A stretch of DNA of 64,000 bases from NCBI GenBank assembly GCA_964348665.1, contig CAYGDP010000017.1, forward strand, positions 1 to 64,000, written 5' to 3'. Under the pieces are notes generated by a model. That model had not been told where the DNA came from, did no database searches, and saw nothing but the letters and a program-made list of their open reading frames with translations. Source of the stretch: CAYGDP01 sp964348665 (GTDB taxonomy: Bacteria; Verrucomicrobiota; Verrucomicrobiia; Palsa-1439; CAYGDP01). A program made the position numbers and the translations under genes. Below are positions 1 to 9,383 of the stretch, one piece after another (positions within the stretch are counted from its first letter, which is position 1; each line of letters starts with the position of its first letter).

Positions 1-1118
<1,118 letters not shown>

Positions 1119-1240
1119 AAGCTTGATTTTCGCAGCCAGCCGATCGCGCCCTTTCGGACACAACCAAGCCGGCTTTCGATAGAGTCTCCCGCGCTTTCGC
1201 GCGAGTTCCTCAAATAATGACTTGTCCCATCACGCAATCC

Positions 1241-1256
1241 AATTTTCAAAGAGCCA
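1241..1256 (-). promoter_or_regulatory. boxA-like antitermination element
   Basis: The minus strand reads TGGCTCTTTGAAAATT about 125 nt before the 16S 5' end. This resembles bacterial rRNA boxA sequences (TGCTCTTTnA type), which nucleate the NusB/NusE antitermination complex. Position and sequence both fit. Confidence 0.6.
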
Positions 1257-1281
1257 TCTAGCGCCGCCGGCATCAGCCGAC

Positions 1282-1318
1282 AAAAAAGCTTGGCCCGCGC
1301 TCGAAAGCGCAGCCAAGC
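1282..1318 (-). terminator. terminator-like hairpin in the rRNA leader
   Basis: On the minus strand GCTTGGC and GCCAAGC (outer arms, 1318-1312 and 1294-1288) enclose GCGCT/AGCGC around a TTCG loop. The stem is followed directly by TTTTTT (1287-1282). It has the form of an intrinsic terminator, but lies downstream of the rRNA promoter and upstream of boxA. It could be a leader attenuator, or serve the upstream oxidoreductase gene. Confidence 0.6.
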
Positions 1319-1361
1319 GGCGCACGGCATAAGAAAGAACTTCTTCCTTTAAGCGTCGCGA

Positions 1362-1390
1362 AATATAATGCCACCCCACTACGCTGTCAA
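1362..1390 (-). promoter_or_regulatory. sigma-70 promoter of the rRNA operon
   Basis: On the minus strand TTGACA (1390-1385) is separated by 17 nt from TATATT (1367-1362). This is a near-consensus -35/-10 pair with optimal spacing, about 240 nt upstream of the 16S 5' end. The predicted start is near 1355. It is the best promoter match seen in the window, as expected for an rRNA operon. Confidence 0.8.
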
Positions 1391-1429
1391 CTTCATTTTG
1401 TAAAATAATTTCAAGCCCAAAACACTCCT

Positions 1430-2890
1430 TCACACCTTCTCCGGCACGATGTAGGGTTTGCGGTAATCACGAGTGAGCATCGCGTTCGCCTCTTTTTCGT
1501 TGTCATCAAAGTGCTCGTGCGCGGCATGGATATTGAGATATTTACCCATCCGACATTGAACCTCTTCGAGCTTCAATTCGTTGGCGCGAAGATGCGACCG
1601 AACGCGGTCGAACGTTTCGTAGGCTGCTTCGTTCTTGCCAAAAGGCGCCTCTTTCGCGTCGAATGGTTTCAGCGCCCCAAGCCGATACGAGATGTTTGCC
1701 AGATGACAAAGCGCGCTAGAGAGATGGCCTTCTTCAATATCCGCATGAAGGTCGGTGTGTTTCCGGCTGCGAACCGCACCAAGGAAGTTTCTGAAATGGT
1801 CGCCACCTTTGTCGAATTTCGCGATTTGCTTGCCTTCAAGATCATAGGCAACACCTGCGCTGTAGCTGGGACATACCAAGTAGCCGTTCTCACAGTGAAA
1901 CACGACGCCAATTGAGGCGCCTTGGTATTTATCCATATTCTTCGCCCCCTTTTTCTCCGGCAATCCGCGCACTTCGAAAATTAGTTGGCTATCGTCATAA
2001 TCAAGGAACGTGATGAGTGTGTTCGGCGTTTCCCCGTCATCCACGTAGCTGAATCGTCCGCCGACACTGACCACACTCTTGGCAAGCGTAGTTTTTCCCA
2101 TCCCCCACCGCGCAATATCAACCTGATGTATCCCTTGGTTGCCGATGTCGCCATTGCCGTAATCCCATTGCCAATGCCAGTCATAATGAAACTGCTTGCG
2201 CATGATCGGTTTCAAAGGCGCAGGCCCACTCCAAAGATCATAATCCACACTCGCCGGCGGTTGCTGTGGACCGTCCACTTTGCCGATGCTCCCACGCGGC
2301 TTGTAGCAAAGTCCGCGCGCGATCTTCAGTTTGCCAATCTTGCCGTCGTGAAGAAACTGAATTGCCTGCCGCATTCCCTCCATGCTGCGGCTCTGTGTGC
2401 CCGTTTGCACGATCTTGCCATATTTGCGCGCGGCCTCGACGATCTTGCGTCCCTCCCAAACATTATGGCTGACAGGTTTCTCGACATAAACGTCTTTCCC
2501 CGCTTGCACGCCCCAAATCGCCCCAAGCGCATGCCAGTGATTCGGCGTGGCAATGGAAATCGCATCAATCTCTTTGCTCTCCAGCATCTTACGAATATCC
2601 CGATGAAACTCCGGTCGCTTTCCTGTCTTGCCTTCCACCGTGCTGCACACCCGCTCGCCGACAGTCGAATCCACGTCGCAAATCGCCGCCACAACCGCAT
2701 CCTTCATCCCTATTAAATCGTTGACATGATTCATCCCGCGACCATTGACCCCGACGACGCCAAACCGGATCGTGTCGCTGGCGGTGCCCGGCTTCGCTTC
2801 TTGCGCGCGCGCTAGGCTCGGAGCAACCGCGGCGGCGGCGGTTGCCAATAGAGAATCATAGAGAAATTCGCGACGATTGATCTTGCTCAT
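1430..2890 (-). CDS. Gfo/Idh/MocA family oxidoreductase, Tat-exported
   Basis: A 486-residue NAD(P)-binding oxidoreductase. The start at 2890 is chosen because GGAGG lies 5 nt upstream and the protein then opens with a twin-arginine-like leader (RREFLYDS followed by an Ala-rich segment, AQE cleavage region). A GTG 45 nt further upstream has no such support. The N-terminal Rossmann region has GVVGVNGRG, and the EKPVS motif typical of the family follows at about residue 140. Such exported enzymes are abundant in Verrucomicrobiota and Planctomycetota and are presumed to oxidise sugars or sugar derivatives; the substrate is unknown. It lies directly upstream of the rRNA promoter. Confidence 0.9.
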   Translation of the reverse strand: MSKINRREFLYDSLLATAAAAVAPSLARAQEAKPGTASDTIRFGVVGVNGRGMNHVNDLIGMKDAVVAAICDVDSTVGERVCSTVEGKTGKRPEFHRDIRKMLESKEIDAISIATPNHWHALGAIWGVQAGKDVYVEKPVSHNVWEGRKIVEAARKYGKIVQTGTQSRSMEGMRQAIQFLHDGKIGKLKIARGLCYKPRGSIGKVDGPQQPPASVDYDLWSGPAPLKPIMRKQFHYDWHWQWDYGNGDIGNQGIHQVDIARWGMGKTTLAKSVVSVGGRFSYVDDGETPNTLITFLDYDDSQLIFEVRGLPEKKGAKNMDKYQGASIGVVFHCENGYLVCPSYSAGVAYDLEGKQIAKFDKGGDHFRNFLGAVRSRKHTDLHADIEEGHLSSALCHLANISYRLGALKPFDAKEAPFGKNEAAYETFDRVRSHLRANELKLEEVQCRMGKYLNIHAAHEHFDDNEKEANAMLTRDYRKPYIVPEKV

Positions 2891-2941
2891 TGATGCCTCC
2901 GATGATGGGGTTTGCTGATTGATGATTGTAGGCACTCCCCA

Positions 2942-3601
2942 CTACTGCTTGTCAAGCGCAGATTCCCGGTCTTCCCCGCCCTTTAGATTGGCTATCGCAG
3001 CCATCGTCGCCGTGGCGATTTGCTCATAAAAAACTTTCGCCGCCGCTCCGTGTGTGGTTTTTGCCGACGGAATTGGCTGTTCGAATCGCATCAACTCTCC
3101 AAACCGGATCCCCACTTGTCGCGGACGAGGAATCAACACTCCACGTGGCATTGCGTTGCCCGTGCCAGAGATACGTACTGGCAATACCGGCGCGCCACTT
3201 TTGGCCACCAGCCATCCAAATCCCGATTGCGCTGGTTGCAATTCCCCTTCTTTGCCTCGAGTCCCTTCCGGAAACACCACCACCGCTTCCCCGCGCGACA
3301 ATAAATCCAGAACAGCCCGCAACCCCGCCACGTCACCCCGCTCCCGATCCATTGGCACCACATTCCAGCCCCGAAGCATCGTCGCTGCCAGTGGATTCTT
3401 GAACAACGTCTTTCGCGCCAAATAACAAATTGGCCGCGGTGCAAATGCGCCAATCAAAGGCGGATCCAGAAAACTCAAATGATTGGCCGCCACCAAGACT
3501 CCGCCGGTGTACGGAAAATTCTCTACACCATTCACTCGCGCCCGATGATACGCACGGTAATAGAGCGTGAAAAAAACTTGGCTGAAAGAATACCAGAGCA
3601 C
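2942..3601 (-). CDS. plsC: 1-acyl-sn-glycerol-3-phosphate acyltransferase (PlsC family)
   Basis: A 219-residue membrane-associated acyltransferase of phospholipid synthesis, transferring an acyl chain to lysophosphatidate. The catalytic HX4D motif is at His41-Asp46 (NHLSFLDP) and the substrate-binding FPEGTR motif at about 110-115. The start is GTG at 3601; the nearest purine-rich site (GGAG) is about 12 nt upstream, so the exact start is uncertain. It is the last gene of a tyrA-aroA-cmk-plsC block, a common order in this phylum. It is separated from cmk by a 179-nt gap filled with heptad repeats. Confidence 0.92.
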   Translation of the reverse strand: MLWYSFSQVFFTLYYRAYHRARVNGVENFPYTGGVLVAANHLSFLDPPLIGAFAPRPICYLARKTLFKNPLAATMLRGWNVVPMDRERGDVAGLRAVLDLLSRGEAVVVFPEGTRGKEGELQPAQSGFGWLVAKSGAPVLPVRISGTGNAMPRGVLIPRPRQVGIRFGELMRFEQPIPSAKTTHGAAAKVFYEQIATATMAAIANLKGGEDRESALDKQ

Positions 3602-3780
3602 AGATCAGAAAACTCCAAGTTCCAAACTCCATATTCCAAAGAAGCTCCAAGCCACGAGCCACAAGGAACATCGAACTCTGATAGCGCGGTCGAAAAAGAC
3701 CGGAGCTTGATTCTTAAGATTTCCTTGGGGTTTATCCGTCGGCTGACGGATTGGAGTTTGGAATTTTGGGTTAGGTTTTT
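3602..3780. repeat. inverted heptad-repeat element between cmk and plsC
   Basis: The left arm has four units in strict 7-nt phase: CCAA at 3615, 3622 and 3636, with CCAT at 3629. The right arm has TTGG-type units at 3751, 3758 and 3765, so the two arms are inverted. Just inside the right arm is a perfect 7-bp hairpin (ATCCGTC 3734-3740, GACGGAT 3745-3751). The same type of element occurs at 9821-10018, 10664-11139 and 17735-17851. Confidence 0.75.
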
Positions 3781-4428
3781 TCAAGCTAGTTTGCCTTTCA
3801 CTTTGGCCAGAATCACCTCGACCACCTGCTCCACCGTCAGCGACGAACTATCGATCACTTTCGCGCCGTCGGCGATCTTGAGCGGGCTGACCGCGCGCGA
3901 GCTGTCGTGCTGATCGCGCACCGCAAGCAATTCTTTTACGCCATCCTTTACGTGCCGACGCTGTGTTCGCACTTCGGGACTCGCATCAAGATAAAACTTA
4001 TGCGGCGTTTTCGGAAACACCACCGACCCGATGTCCCGCCCTTCCATCACCAAGCTGCCGAACTGTGTCATCGCCCGCTGATGCTCCACCACCCATGCGC
4101 GGAGCTTCCGCAATTTGGCCACCTCCGGCACAGCGGCACTGACTTCTGCCGTGCGAATTTCCTTCTGCGGATAATAGCCATTGACCCACATCTGCACGCA
4201 TCCTTCGCAAAGCTTGAACTCTATTTTCGTCGCCTCCACCAGCGACAGAATGGCCGCGTCATCGTTCAGCGCCACTTGTTTTTGCAACGCCAGCCACGAC
4301 ACCATCCGATACATCGCTCCCGTGTCCACATACACAAACCCGATTGCCTTCGCTACGCAGCGCGCCACGGTGCTCTTGCCGCTGGCGCTCGGCCCGTCAA
4401 TGGCGATCACAATAGGCGCATCGCTCAT
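3781..4428 (-). CDS. cmk: cytidylate kinase
   Basis: 215 residues. It phosphorylates CMP and dCMP with ATP in pyrimidine nucleotide recycling. The P-loop GPSASGKST spans residues 12-20, and the following DTGAMYR segment is characteristic of the family. The start ATG overlaps the aroA stop (ATGA, 4428-4425), so translation is probably coupled. Length and motifs are normal for Cmk. Confidence 0.96.
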   Translation of the reverse strand: MSDAPIVIAIDGPSASGKSTVARCVAKAIGFVYVDTGAMYRMVSWLALQKQVALNDDAAILSLVEATKIEFKLCEGCVQMWVNGYYPQKEIRTAEVSAAVPEVAKLRKLRAWVVEHQRAMTQFGSLVMEGRDIGSVVFPKTPHKFYLDASPEVRTQRRHVKDGVKELLAVRDQHDSSRAVSPLKIADGAKVIDSSSLTVEQVVEVILAKVKGKLA

Positions 4429-5759
4429 AGCGACCTCCCCGTCTTGGCGTCGCGAATCTCCGCGCCGAGCTGCTTCAACTTGTCATAAAAATTGGGGAAT
4501 GTCTTGCTCACGCAACTTGGATTTTTAATCCGAATCCCGGGAACTTTCAATCCCAACACCGAAAAACACATCGCGATCCGATGATCGTTATACGTCTCGA
4601 TCTCCGCTCCATGCAAATCACCTTCCGCCGGCCACACTTTGAATCCGTCCTTCGTTTCCTCCGCCCGCGCGCCGACTTTCTTCAACTCCGTCACCATCGC
4701 CGCAATCCGGTCGCACTCCTGCTCCCGCAATCGCGCCGCGTCGGTGATCGTCATCGCCACATCCTCGGTCGCGCCGAACGGTCGCCCGCCGAAAAGCGCG
4801 CAAATTGCCAAGGTCAAAACGCTGTCGCCTAAATCTTTTTCCCGGGAAATTTTTTCTGGCAGCGGAAGGAATTTTGGAAATTGACTGTCTATTTGCAAGC
4901 TAACTTTTGGCCAATTTGAAATGCTTATCTCGCCACCACAAAGAAAATTAGCCGCCGAAAAATATGAAGCACTTGATAAATCCGGTTCAATATCGAAGCA
5001 GATTTCGAGCTTATCAGCATCAGGCTTGTAAACGTAAAAACTGTCGACCATTTGACTGCTCATCCATACGTAATCAAATTTTGTTGATGGAACACCAGTT
5101 GCCGAAAAATTAATTCCATGTGGAAACAAATGGCGCGAAACAAGCAAAATTGCCGAGGCAAATTGACTGCTTCTTTGCACATCCACGTTAATTTTCCTCG
5201 GCATTTGCAGTTGGGAATTTTTTCCTTTCCCATGAACAATAGCAGGCAGTTGATTATTATCCGACTCGATTGTGATGCCAACTTCTCGCAATGCATCAAA
5301 GAGACCCGCCATTGGTCGCTCGTGCATCCGTGCGTCGCCGAAGATTTCGTATTCGCCGTGGCCGAGCGCGGCCAACGCCGTCAAGAACCGCGCTGCCGTG
5401 CCCGCATTGCCGACGTAAAGTCGGGCTTTCGTCGCAGGAATTTTGCCGCCGCAACCTTCAACTACAATCGTTCGATTGCATTCTTCAGTCGGATCGGACG
5501 AGTCTTCGATGGCAAAACCGAGTCCGCGCAACGCGTTGACCATGATGCGTGTATCGTCAGCCCACAGCGCTCCGCGCAAGGTGCATTTTCCGTCGGACAG
5601 CGCCGCCAGAATCAACGCGCGATTGGTGATGCTCTTTGACCCCGGCACCGTGATCGTGCACTTCGGCGGCTTCGCCAGCGGCACGATTTCGAGGATGTCA
5701 GGAAGTTGCTTCACGGTATTTTCCACCACTAATTCACACAAATCCACACGAATTCGCAT
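4425..5759 (-). CDS. aroA: 3-phosphoshikimate 1-carboxyvinyltransferase (EPSP synthase)
   Basis: Up to 444 residues. It joins shikimate-3-phosphate and phosphoenolpyruvate in the chorismate pathway. The family signature PGSKSITNRAL (about residues 39-49) and the C-terminal YNDHRIAM motif are present. The ATG at 5759 lies inside a 10-nt repeat array, so the first dozen codons look repeat-derived; a GTG at 5714 (before KQLPDILEIV) is a plausible true start. Nucleotides of about 4820-5280 are near 40% GC by hand count, while flanking lines reach 60-70%, although the frame is intact. It is flanked by tyrA upstream and overlaps cmk downstream. Confidence 0.95.
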   Translation of the reverse strand: MRIRVDLCELVVENTVKQLPDILEIVPLAKPPKCTITVPGSKSITNRALILAALSDGKCTLRGALWADDTRIMVNALRGLGFAIEDSSDPTEECNRTIVVEGCGGKIPATKARLYVGNAGTAARFLTALAALGHGEYEIFGDARMHERPMAGLFDALREVGITIESDNNQLPAIVHGKGKNSQLQMPRKINVDVQRSSQFASAILLVSRHLFPHGINFSATGVPSTKFDYVWMSSQMVDSFYVYKPDADKLEICFDIEPDLSSASYFSAANFLCGGEISISNWPKVSLQIDSQFPKFLPLPEKISREKDLGDSVLTLAICALFGGRPFGATEDVAMTITDAARLREQECDRIAAMVTELKKVGARAEETKDGFKVWPAEGDLHGAEIETYNDHRIAMCFSVLGLKVPGIRIKNPSCVSKTFPNFYDKLKQLGAEIRDAKTGRSL

Positions 5760-5765
5760 TCATTC
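5726..5765 (-). repeat. decameric repeat at the tyrA-aroA junction
   Basis: On the minus strand four 10-nt units follow one another: GAATGAATGC, GAATTCGTGT, GGATTTGTGT, GAATTAGTGG. The array covers the first annotated codons of aroA. Similar units (GATTCGCGTT, CATTGGTGTT, then CATTCGTGGTT) occur at 17066-17121. Confidence 0.6.
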
Positions 5766-5769
5766 GCGG

Positions 5770-6609
5770 TTACAGCTTGAATGCATCGCGGTATTTCTTG
5801 GCGCGGCGCAGAAACTTCAGCAGCGGCGGGCGACCGAGGTTTTCCCGCGCCAGCGTTAGTTCCTCGATCAAATCATCGAGCGCCTTCCCGATTTCCTTGT
5901 GGTTCACGGCGCAAATTTCCGCCCACATCTCCGGCGAGCTGGCCGCCACGCGCGTCGAGTCGCGAAAACCCGGCCCGGCATATTTGAGTGGGCGACCACC
6001 GTCTTTGCAAATGGCGTTCACCACGGCCGACGCGACCACGTGCGGCAGGTGACTTACGCGCGCGATCACCGCGTCGTGCGCCCGGGGCGCGAGCACGCGC
6101 ACTTTCATTCCCAAGGCAGTCCAAAACGCGGCAATCTCTTGTTGAGCTTTGCGATTGGTTTGTGGGGTGGGCGTGATGATGCAGGTTTTTCCGACAAACA
6201 GATTCACTCGCGCGGCGCCAACGCCGGATTTCTCCGAGCCGGCAATGGGATGGCTACCGACAAAACTTGTCCCCACGCGCTTAAAGATTGGCTCGAGCAA
6301 TTCGACCACGGGCGTTTTCACGCTGCCCACATCGGTCACCACGGCTCCTCTCTTGATCAACGGCGCGATTTGATGCGCCAACATTCCCATGGCGCTCATC
6401 GGCGTACAAAAAATTATCAGATCAGCATCGCGCACCGCTTTGGCAAGGTCGTTCTCCGCCGCGTCCACCGCACCGGTTTGCACGGCGTCGCGCAGCGTCG
6501 TTTCGCGACGCGAATAGCCGACCACCGTGCTTACGACTTTGCGTTCGCGCGCAGCCAGCCCAATGGATCCCCCCAAAAGCCCGACACCGATGATGGTGAG
6601 TTTTCGCAT
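5770..6609 (-). CDS. tyrA: prephenate dehydrogenase
   Basis: 279 residues. It oxidatively decarboxylates prephenate to 4-hydroxyphenylpyruvate in tyrosine synthesis, using NAD(P). The N-terminal Rossmann motif GVGLLGGSIG and the segment FVGSHPIAGSEKSG, containing the conserved His of the family, are clear. The start is ATG at 6609, immediately preceded by an in-frame GTG; no strong ribosome binding site helps. It heads the tyrA-aroA-cmk-plsC block. Confidence 0.94.
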   Translation of the reverse strand: MRKLTIIGVGLLGGSIGLAARERKVVSTVVGYSRRETTLRDAVQTGAVDAAENDLAKAVRDADLIIFCTPMSAMGMLAHQIAPLIKRGAVVTDVGSVKTPVVELLEPIFKRVGTSFVGSHPIAGSEKSGVGAARVNLFVGKTCIITPTPQTNRKAQQEIAAFWTALGMKVRVLAPRAHDAVIARVSHLPHVVASAVVNAICKDGGRPLKYAGPGFRDSTRVAASSPEMWAEICAVNHKEIGKALDDLIEELTLARENLGRPPLLKFLRRAKKYRDAFKL

Positions 6610-6674
6610 CACACGCGAAACTAACAGGCGCGCACGCGTTTAGCAAGGCTAGGCAAGTTGCATGGAAACCTGCA

Positions 6675-7283
6675 GTGTGCGATGTAATGGGCAGTTTAAC
6701 CGTGAACACGCTCAACCCATACCGATTCATTCAATTTTGCATTTCGGTCATGCTTTTCCTCGGATTCTCCGGCTGCGCGGTCGGGCGGGCGACGGGTAAG
6801 ACGACCTGGTTTATTGTGAGCACGTCGGGGAAAATGACGATGAAATCCGTCAAGTTCGGCACAAAGACGGGTTATTATACTGCCTCCACCGCCTCAAAGG
6901 GAGCAGTTAAAGCCAGCGTGAAGATGATGGATTTGACTGCGAACGCTACCATGCGGCTCGTCGCGCAACGAGAATCGGTTGCGCTAGCGCAGCAATTTTG
7001 GTTGCGGGCGCAAGGCGGTCAAATTGCCGAAGCTTATCTTCTATTAAGCCCATACCTACGCAGCCAGATAAGTCCGCAAGACTTTGCCGGCAGTCAGTCA
7101 GCTTGGACGCACAAAATCCAAGATGTCGCCGTCGGCGAGCCAGTTGTTCATCCCCAATTTGTAGAAGTACCCGTTCAGCTTGCTGTTCGGTCTGGTAAAA
7201 AAATCGCGCTTGTGCCCATTCGAATGCTGGAAATTTTGGATAATACCGGGAACTGGTTAGTGGATGGATGGATGGCAGAATAA
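6675..7283 (+). CDS. predicted lipoprotein of unknown function
   Basis: Up to 202 residues; a start at 6687 (MGSLTVNT) is equally possible. A hydrophobic leader ends in FSGC, a plausible lipobox, so the protein is probably lipid-anchored in the envelope. The rest is a soluble domain of about 160 residues with no motif recognised. The C-terminal half (LALPQF-like beta-rich, ending in NTGNWLVDGWMAE) resembles small DUF4864/NTF2-like tails, but this is only an impression. It is transcribed divergently from tyrA and converges on the dioxygenase gene. Confidence 0.65.
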   Translation: MCDVMGSLTVNTLNPYRFIQFCISVMLFLGFSGCAVGRATGKTTWFIVSTSGKMTMKSVKFGTKTGYYTASTASKGAVKASVKMMDLTANATMRLVAQRESVALAQQFWLRAQGGQIAEAYLLLSPYLRSQISPQDFAGSQSAWTHKIQDVAVGEPVVHPQFVEVPVQLAVRSGKKIALVPIRMLEILDNTGNWLVDGWMAE

Positions 7284-7297
7284 AATCGACTCGGTAT

Positions 7298-8002
7298 TTA
7301 AGCACGTCCGAGCACAATGTCAAATTCCCCACTCTCGTAGCTGGAGTCGCCAACCCGCACGGAGCGCGGCGCCATGCAGAGCGATTCTCGGAACCATTCG
7401 TCTTTCACGTTGTATCGGTCGCCCTTGAAATACAGCTGCGTGACCAGCGACCGATATCCCGTCGCGCGCACAAAATAATGAATATGACTCGGTCGCCACA
7501 CTCCCGAACTGATCTGATACGCCCCCGGATGAATCGTCTCGAACTCGTAGCAGCCGCTCTCGTCGGTGATCAATCGCGCGCGATTTTCGAACACACCTTT
7601 GGCCGGCGGATTCTTCAGATCATCGTTGTCATAACGCCCGTTATCGTTCGCCTGCCAAATATCGAGCACCGCGTTGGACAGCGGTTTGCGCGTGTCATGC
7701 GCCCAAACTCTTCCGCGCACCACCAAGACCGTTCCCGCCGTCAACGGCGGCGTAATCTTCGCCCGATACGGCGCGCCCTCCCGATAAAACGGACCCAAAA
7801 TCACGGTTTCCGTCGGCGACCATTTAGATTGAAACTTGGCCGAGGGCGTTGGCTTTTCCTTCAAATAATCCCCGTACTCGCCAAGATCGCCGCTCGTCTC
7901 TGTCGGCGCCTCGTCCCCCTGTAAAATCAAACCACCTGCACCCGCCGCCGTCACGCCAAGCGCGCTGCGCCTAAAAAACTCCCGTCGAGAAAATGTGTTC
8001 AT
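7298..8002 (-). CDS. intradiol ring-cleavage dioxygenase-like protein, Tat-exported
   Basis: 234 residues from the ATG at 8002, supported by AAGGA 6 nt upstream; the longer frame upstream has no ribosome binding site. The N-terminus carries a twin-arginine leader (SRREFFRRS followed by an Ala/Gly-rich stretch). The catalytic core shows VLDIWQANDNGRYDN, AYQISSG and RPSHIHYFV, supplying the two Tyr and two His ligands of the Fe(III) site in protocatechuate/catechol dioxygenases. Exported members are common in Verrucomicrobiota and Planctomycetota; the aromatic substrate is unknown. Confidence 0.88.
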   Translation of the reverse strand: MNTFSRREFFRRSALGVTAAGAGGLILQGDEAPTETSGDLGEYGDYLKEKPTPSAKFQSKWSPTETVILGPFYREGAPYRAKITPPLTAGTVLVVRGRVWAHDTRKPLSNAVLDIWQANDNGRYDNDDLKNPPAKGVFENRARLITDESGCYEFETIHPGAYQISSGVWRPSHIHYFVRATGYRSLVTQLYFKGDRYNVKDEWFRESLCMAPRSVRVGDSSYESGEFDIVLGRA

Positions 8003-8150
8003 GGTGTTCCTTGGTGAAATAGACAAAGCACCATCACAATCCTCACGGATATTTTGGGAACCTGAATCACTGGCGATGTGGGGATCGATGCACAATCGAG
8101 CGAAGATCGAACGGCTAGCACCCCTCTTGATGCCGTGCACGCTTCCGATT

Positions 8151-8211
8151 TGTAGCGGCGCTCTATGAGCGCCGACTGATATTGAATCGGCGGTCATAGA
8201 CCGCCGCTACA
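8151..8211. repeat. palindromic element, copy 1 (TGTAGCGGCG ends)
   Basis: Inverted ends TGTAGCGGCG (8151-8160) and CGCCGCTACA (8202-8211) enclose two hairpins: CGGCGCTC/GAGCGCCG (8156-8174) and CGGCGGTC/GACCGCCG (8188-8206). A second copy with the same ends and the same upstream word CGCTTCCGA lies at 21463-21556. It sits in the 265-nt gap between hisC and the dioxygenase gene. Confidence 0.8.
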
Positions 8212-8267
8212 GTCTCTTCGGCGGTATTTCAGAGATCTCAAATTATAGCCGCAAACGAGTTTCACGG

Positions 8268-9383
8268 TTACAAAGCTACTCTTAATACGGCAATAAACCG
8301 CCGGTTTTGCGGCATCGTGCCGACCGTGACGCGAATCCATTCAGGCAACCGATAACTGGCCAGTGGACGGACGATGATGCCCCGGCGAAGAAGAGCGTCG
8401 AAAATCTTTTTGCCAGATTGCCCTGAGTCTGCCGAAGGATCGCCAACCTTGAGCATAATAAAATTTCCCGCGCTGGGGATAAATTCGATCCCGAGCTTCT
8501 TGAACTCGCGCTCCAAATACGCACGGCCTTGTGCGACAACCTTTCGTGTCCGGCGAATGTGCGCGGTGTCATCAAGCGACGCCAACGCCGCTGCCTGCGC
8601 AACGGCATTGACATTGAACGGTTGCCGAACACGCTGGAGCAACGACGCAATCTCGGCGGACATCAACCCATATCCGATGCGCAGCGCGGCAAGCCCAACG
8701 ATTTTCGAAAAAGTGCGCATCACCACGACTGGGCGGCCATCCTTGACATAGCGGAGCGTATTCGGTGGGCGCTGCAAAAACTCATAATAGGCCTCATCGA
8801 ACGCCACGATGACCTGTGGCGGCACGCGCTCTATGAACCGCTCGATGTCCCGCTCGCCGACCATCGTCCCTGTCGGATTATTCGGGTTGGTAATAAAAAC
8901 CAGCTTGGTTCGCGACGTCACGCGCGCCAGCATCACATCGAGATCATGACAGAAATTCTTTTCGGGGGCGGTGACAACATTGGCGGCAAAAAGTTTTGTC
9001 ACGATGTCATAAACGGCGAAGGCGTGATCGCTGACAACAACCTCGTCGCCCGCTGAGAGAAAGGCATGACCGAGCAGTTCGATGATTTCGTTGGAACCGT
9101 TGCCGAGCACGACGTTTTCGAGTTGCAGACCGAATTTCTTGGCCAAGGCGCGGCGCAGATAAAACCCGCCGCCATCGGGATAAAGATGGGCTTTCTTGAT
9201 GGCGGACCGCATGGCGGAGAGCGCCTTGGGCGATGGACCGAGCGGATTTTCGTTCGACGCGAGCTTGATGATGCTCTTTGGGTTCAGTCCCAATTCACGC
9301 GCGACTTCCTCGATAGGACGACCCGGCTCGTAAACGGGTACGTCACGAATGTGCGGGTTGGCAAGTTGAGATATTTGTTTCAT
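8268..9383 (-). CDS. hisC: histidinol-phosphate aminotransferase
   Basis: 371 residues, a fold-type I PLP aminotransferase. It acts in histidine synthesis, and members of this family can also transaminate aromatic keto acids. Motifs are ASNENPLGPSP near the N-terminus, NPNNPTG (about 166-172), FDEAYYEF, and the PLP lysine at about Lys227 in TFSKIVGLAALRIGYG. It lies next to chorismate mutase and the tyrA-aroA block, so a role in Tyr/Phe transamination is possible. Confidence 0.92.
   Translation of the reverse strand: MKQISQLANPHIRDVPVYEPGRPIEEVARELGLNPKSIIKLASNENPLGPSPKALSAMRSAIKKAHLYPDGGGFYLRRALAKKFGLQLENVVLGNGSNEIIELLGHAFLSAGDEVVVSDHAFAVYDIVTKLFAANVVTAPEKNFCHDLDVMLARVTSRTKLVFITNPNNPTGTMVGERDIERFIERVPPQVIVAFDEAYYEFLQRPPNTLRYVKDGRPVVVMRTFSKIVGLAALRIGYGLMSAEIASLLQRVRQPFNVNAVAQAAALASLDDTAHIRRTRKVVAQGRAYLEREFKKLGIEFIPSAGNFIMLKVGDPSADSGQSGKKIFDALLRRGIIVRPLASYRLPEWIRVTVGTMPQNRRFIAVLRVAL

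Larger units (their letters stand above)
1119..1429 (-). other. rRNA operon leader and promoter region, no protein gene
   Basis: About 310 nt separate the 16S 5' end from the upstream Gfo/Idh/MocA stop codon. In the direction of transcription it holds a strong sigma-70 promoter, a GC-rich hairpin followed by six T residues, a boxA-like element and a second GC-rich hairpin with a GAAA loop (1186-1205). The second hairpin may be part of a leader processing stalk. Reading frames here are short and unconvincing. Confidence 0.8.

Noticed and set aside
1171..1250. A second rRNA promoter downstream of the leader hairpin (TTGGAT, 17 nt, CATTAT)
   Set aside because: Both hexamers match poorly and the element lies inside or past boxA, so it was not accepted.
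1985..2716. Open frame of 243 codons on the plus strand
   Set aside because: It is antisense to the Gfo/Idh/MocA gene, with His/Arg-rich shadow composition.
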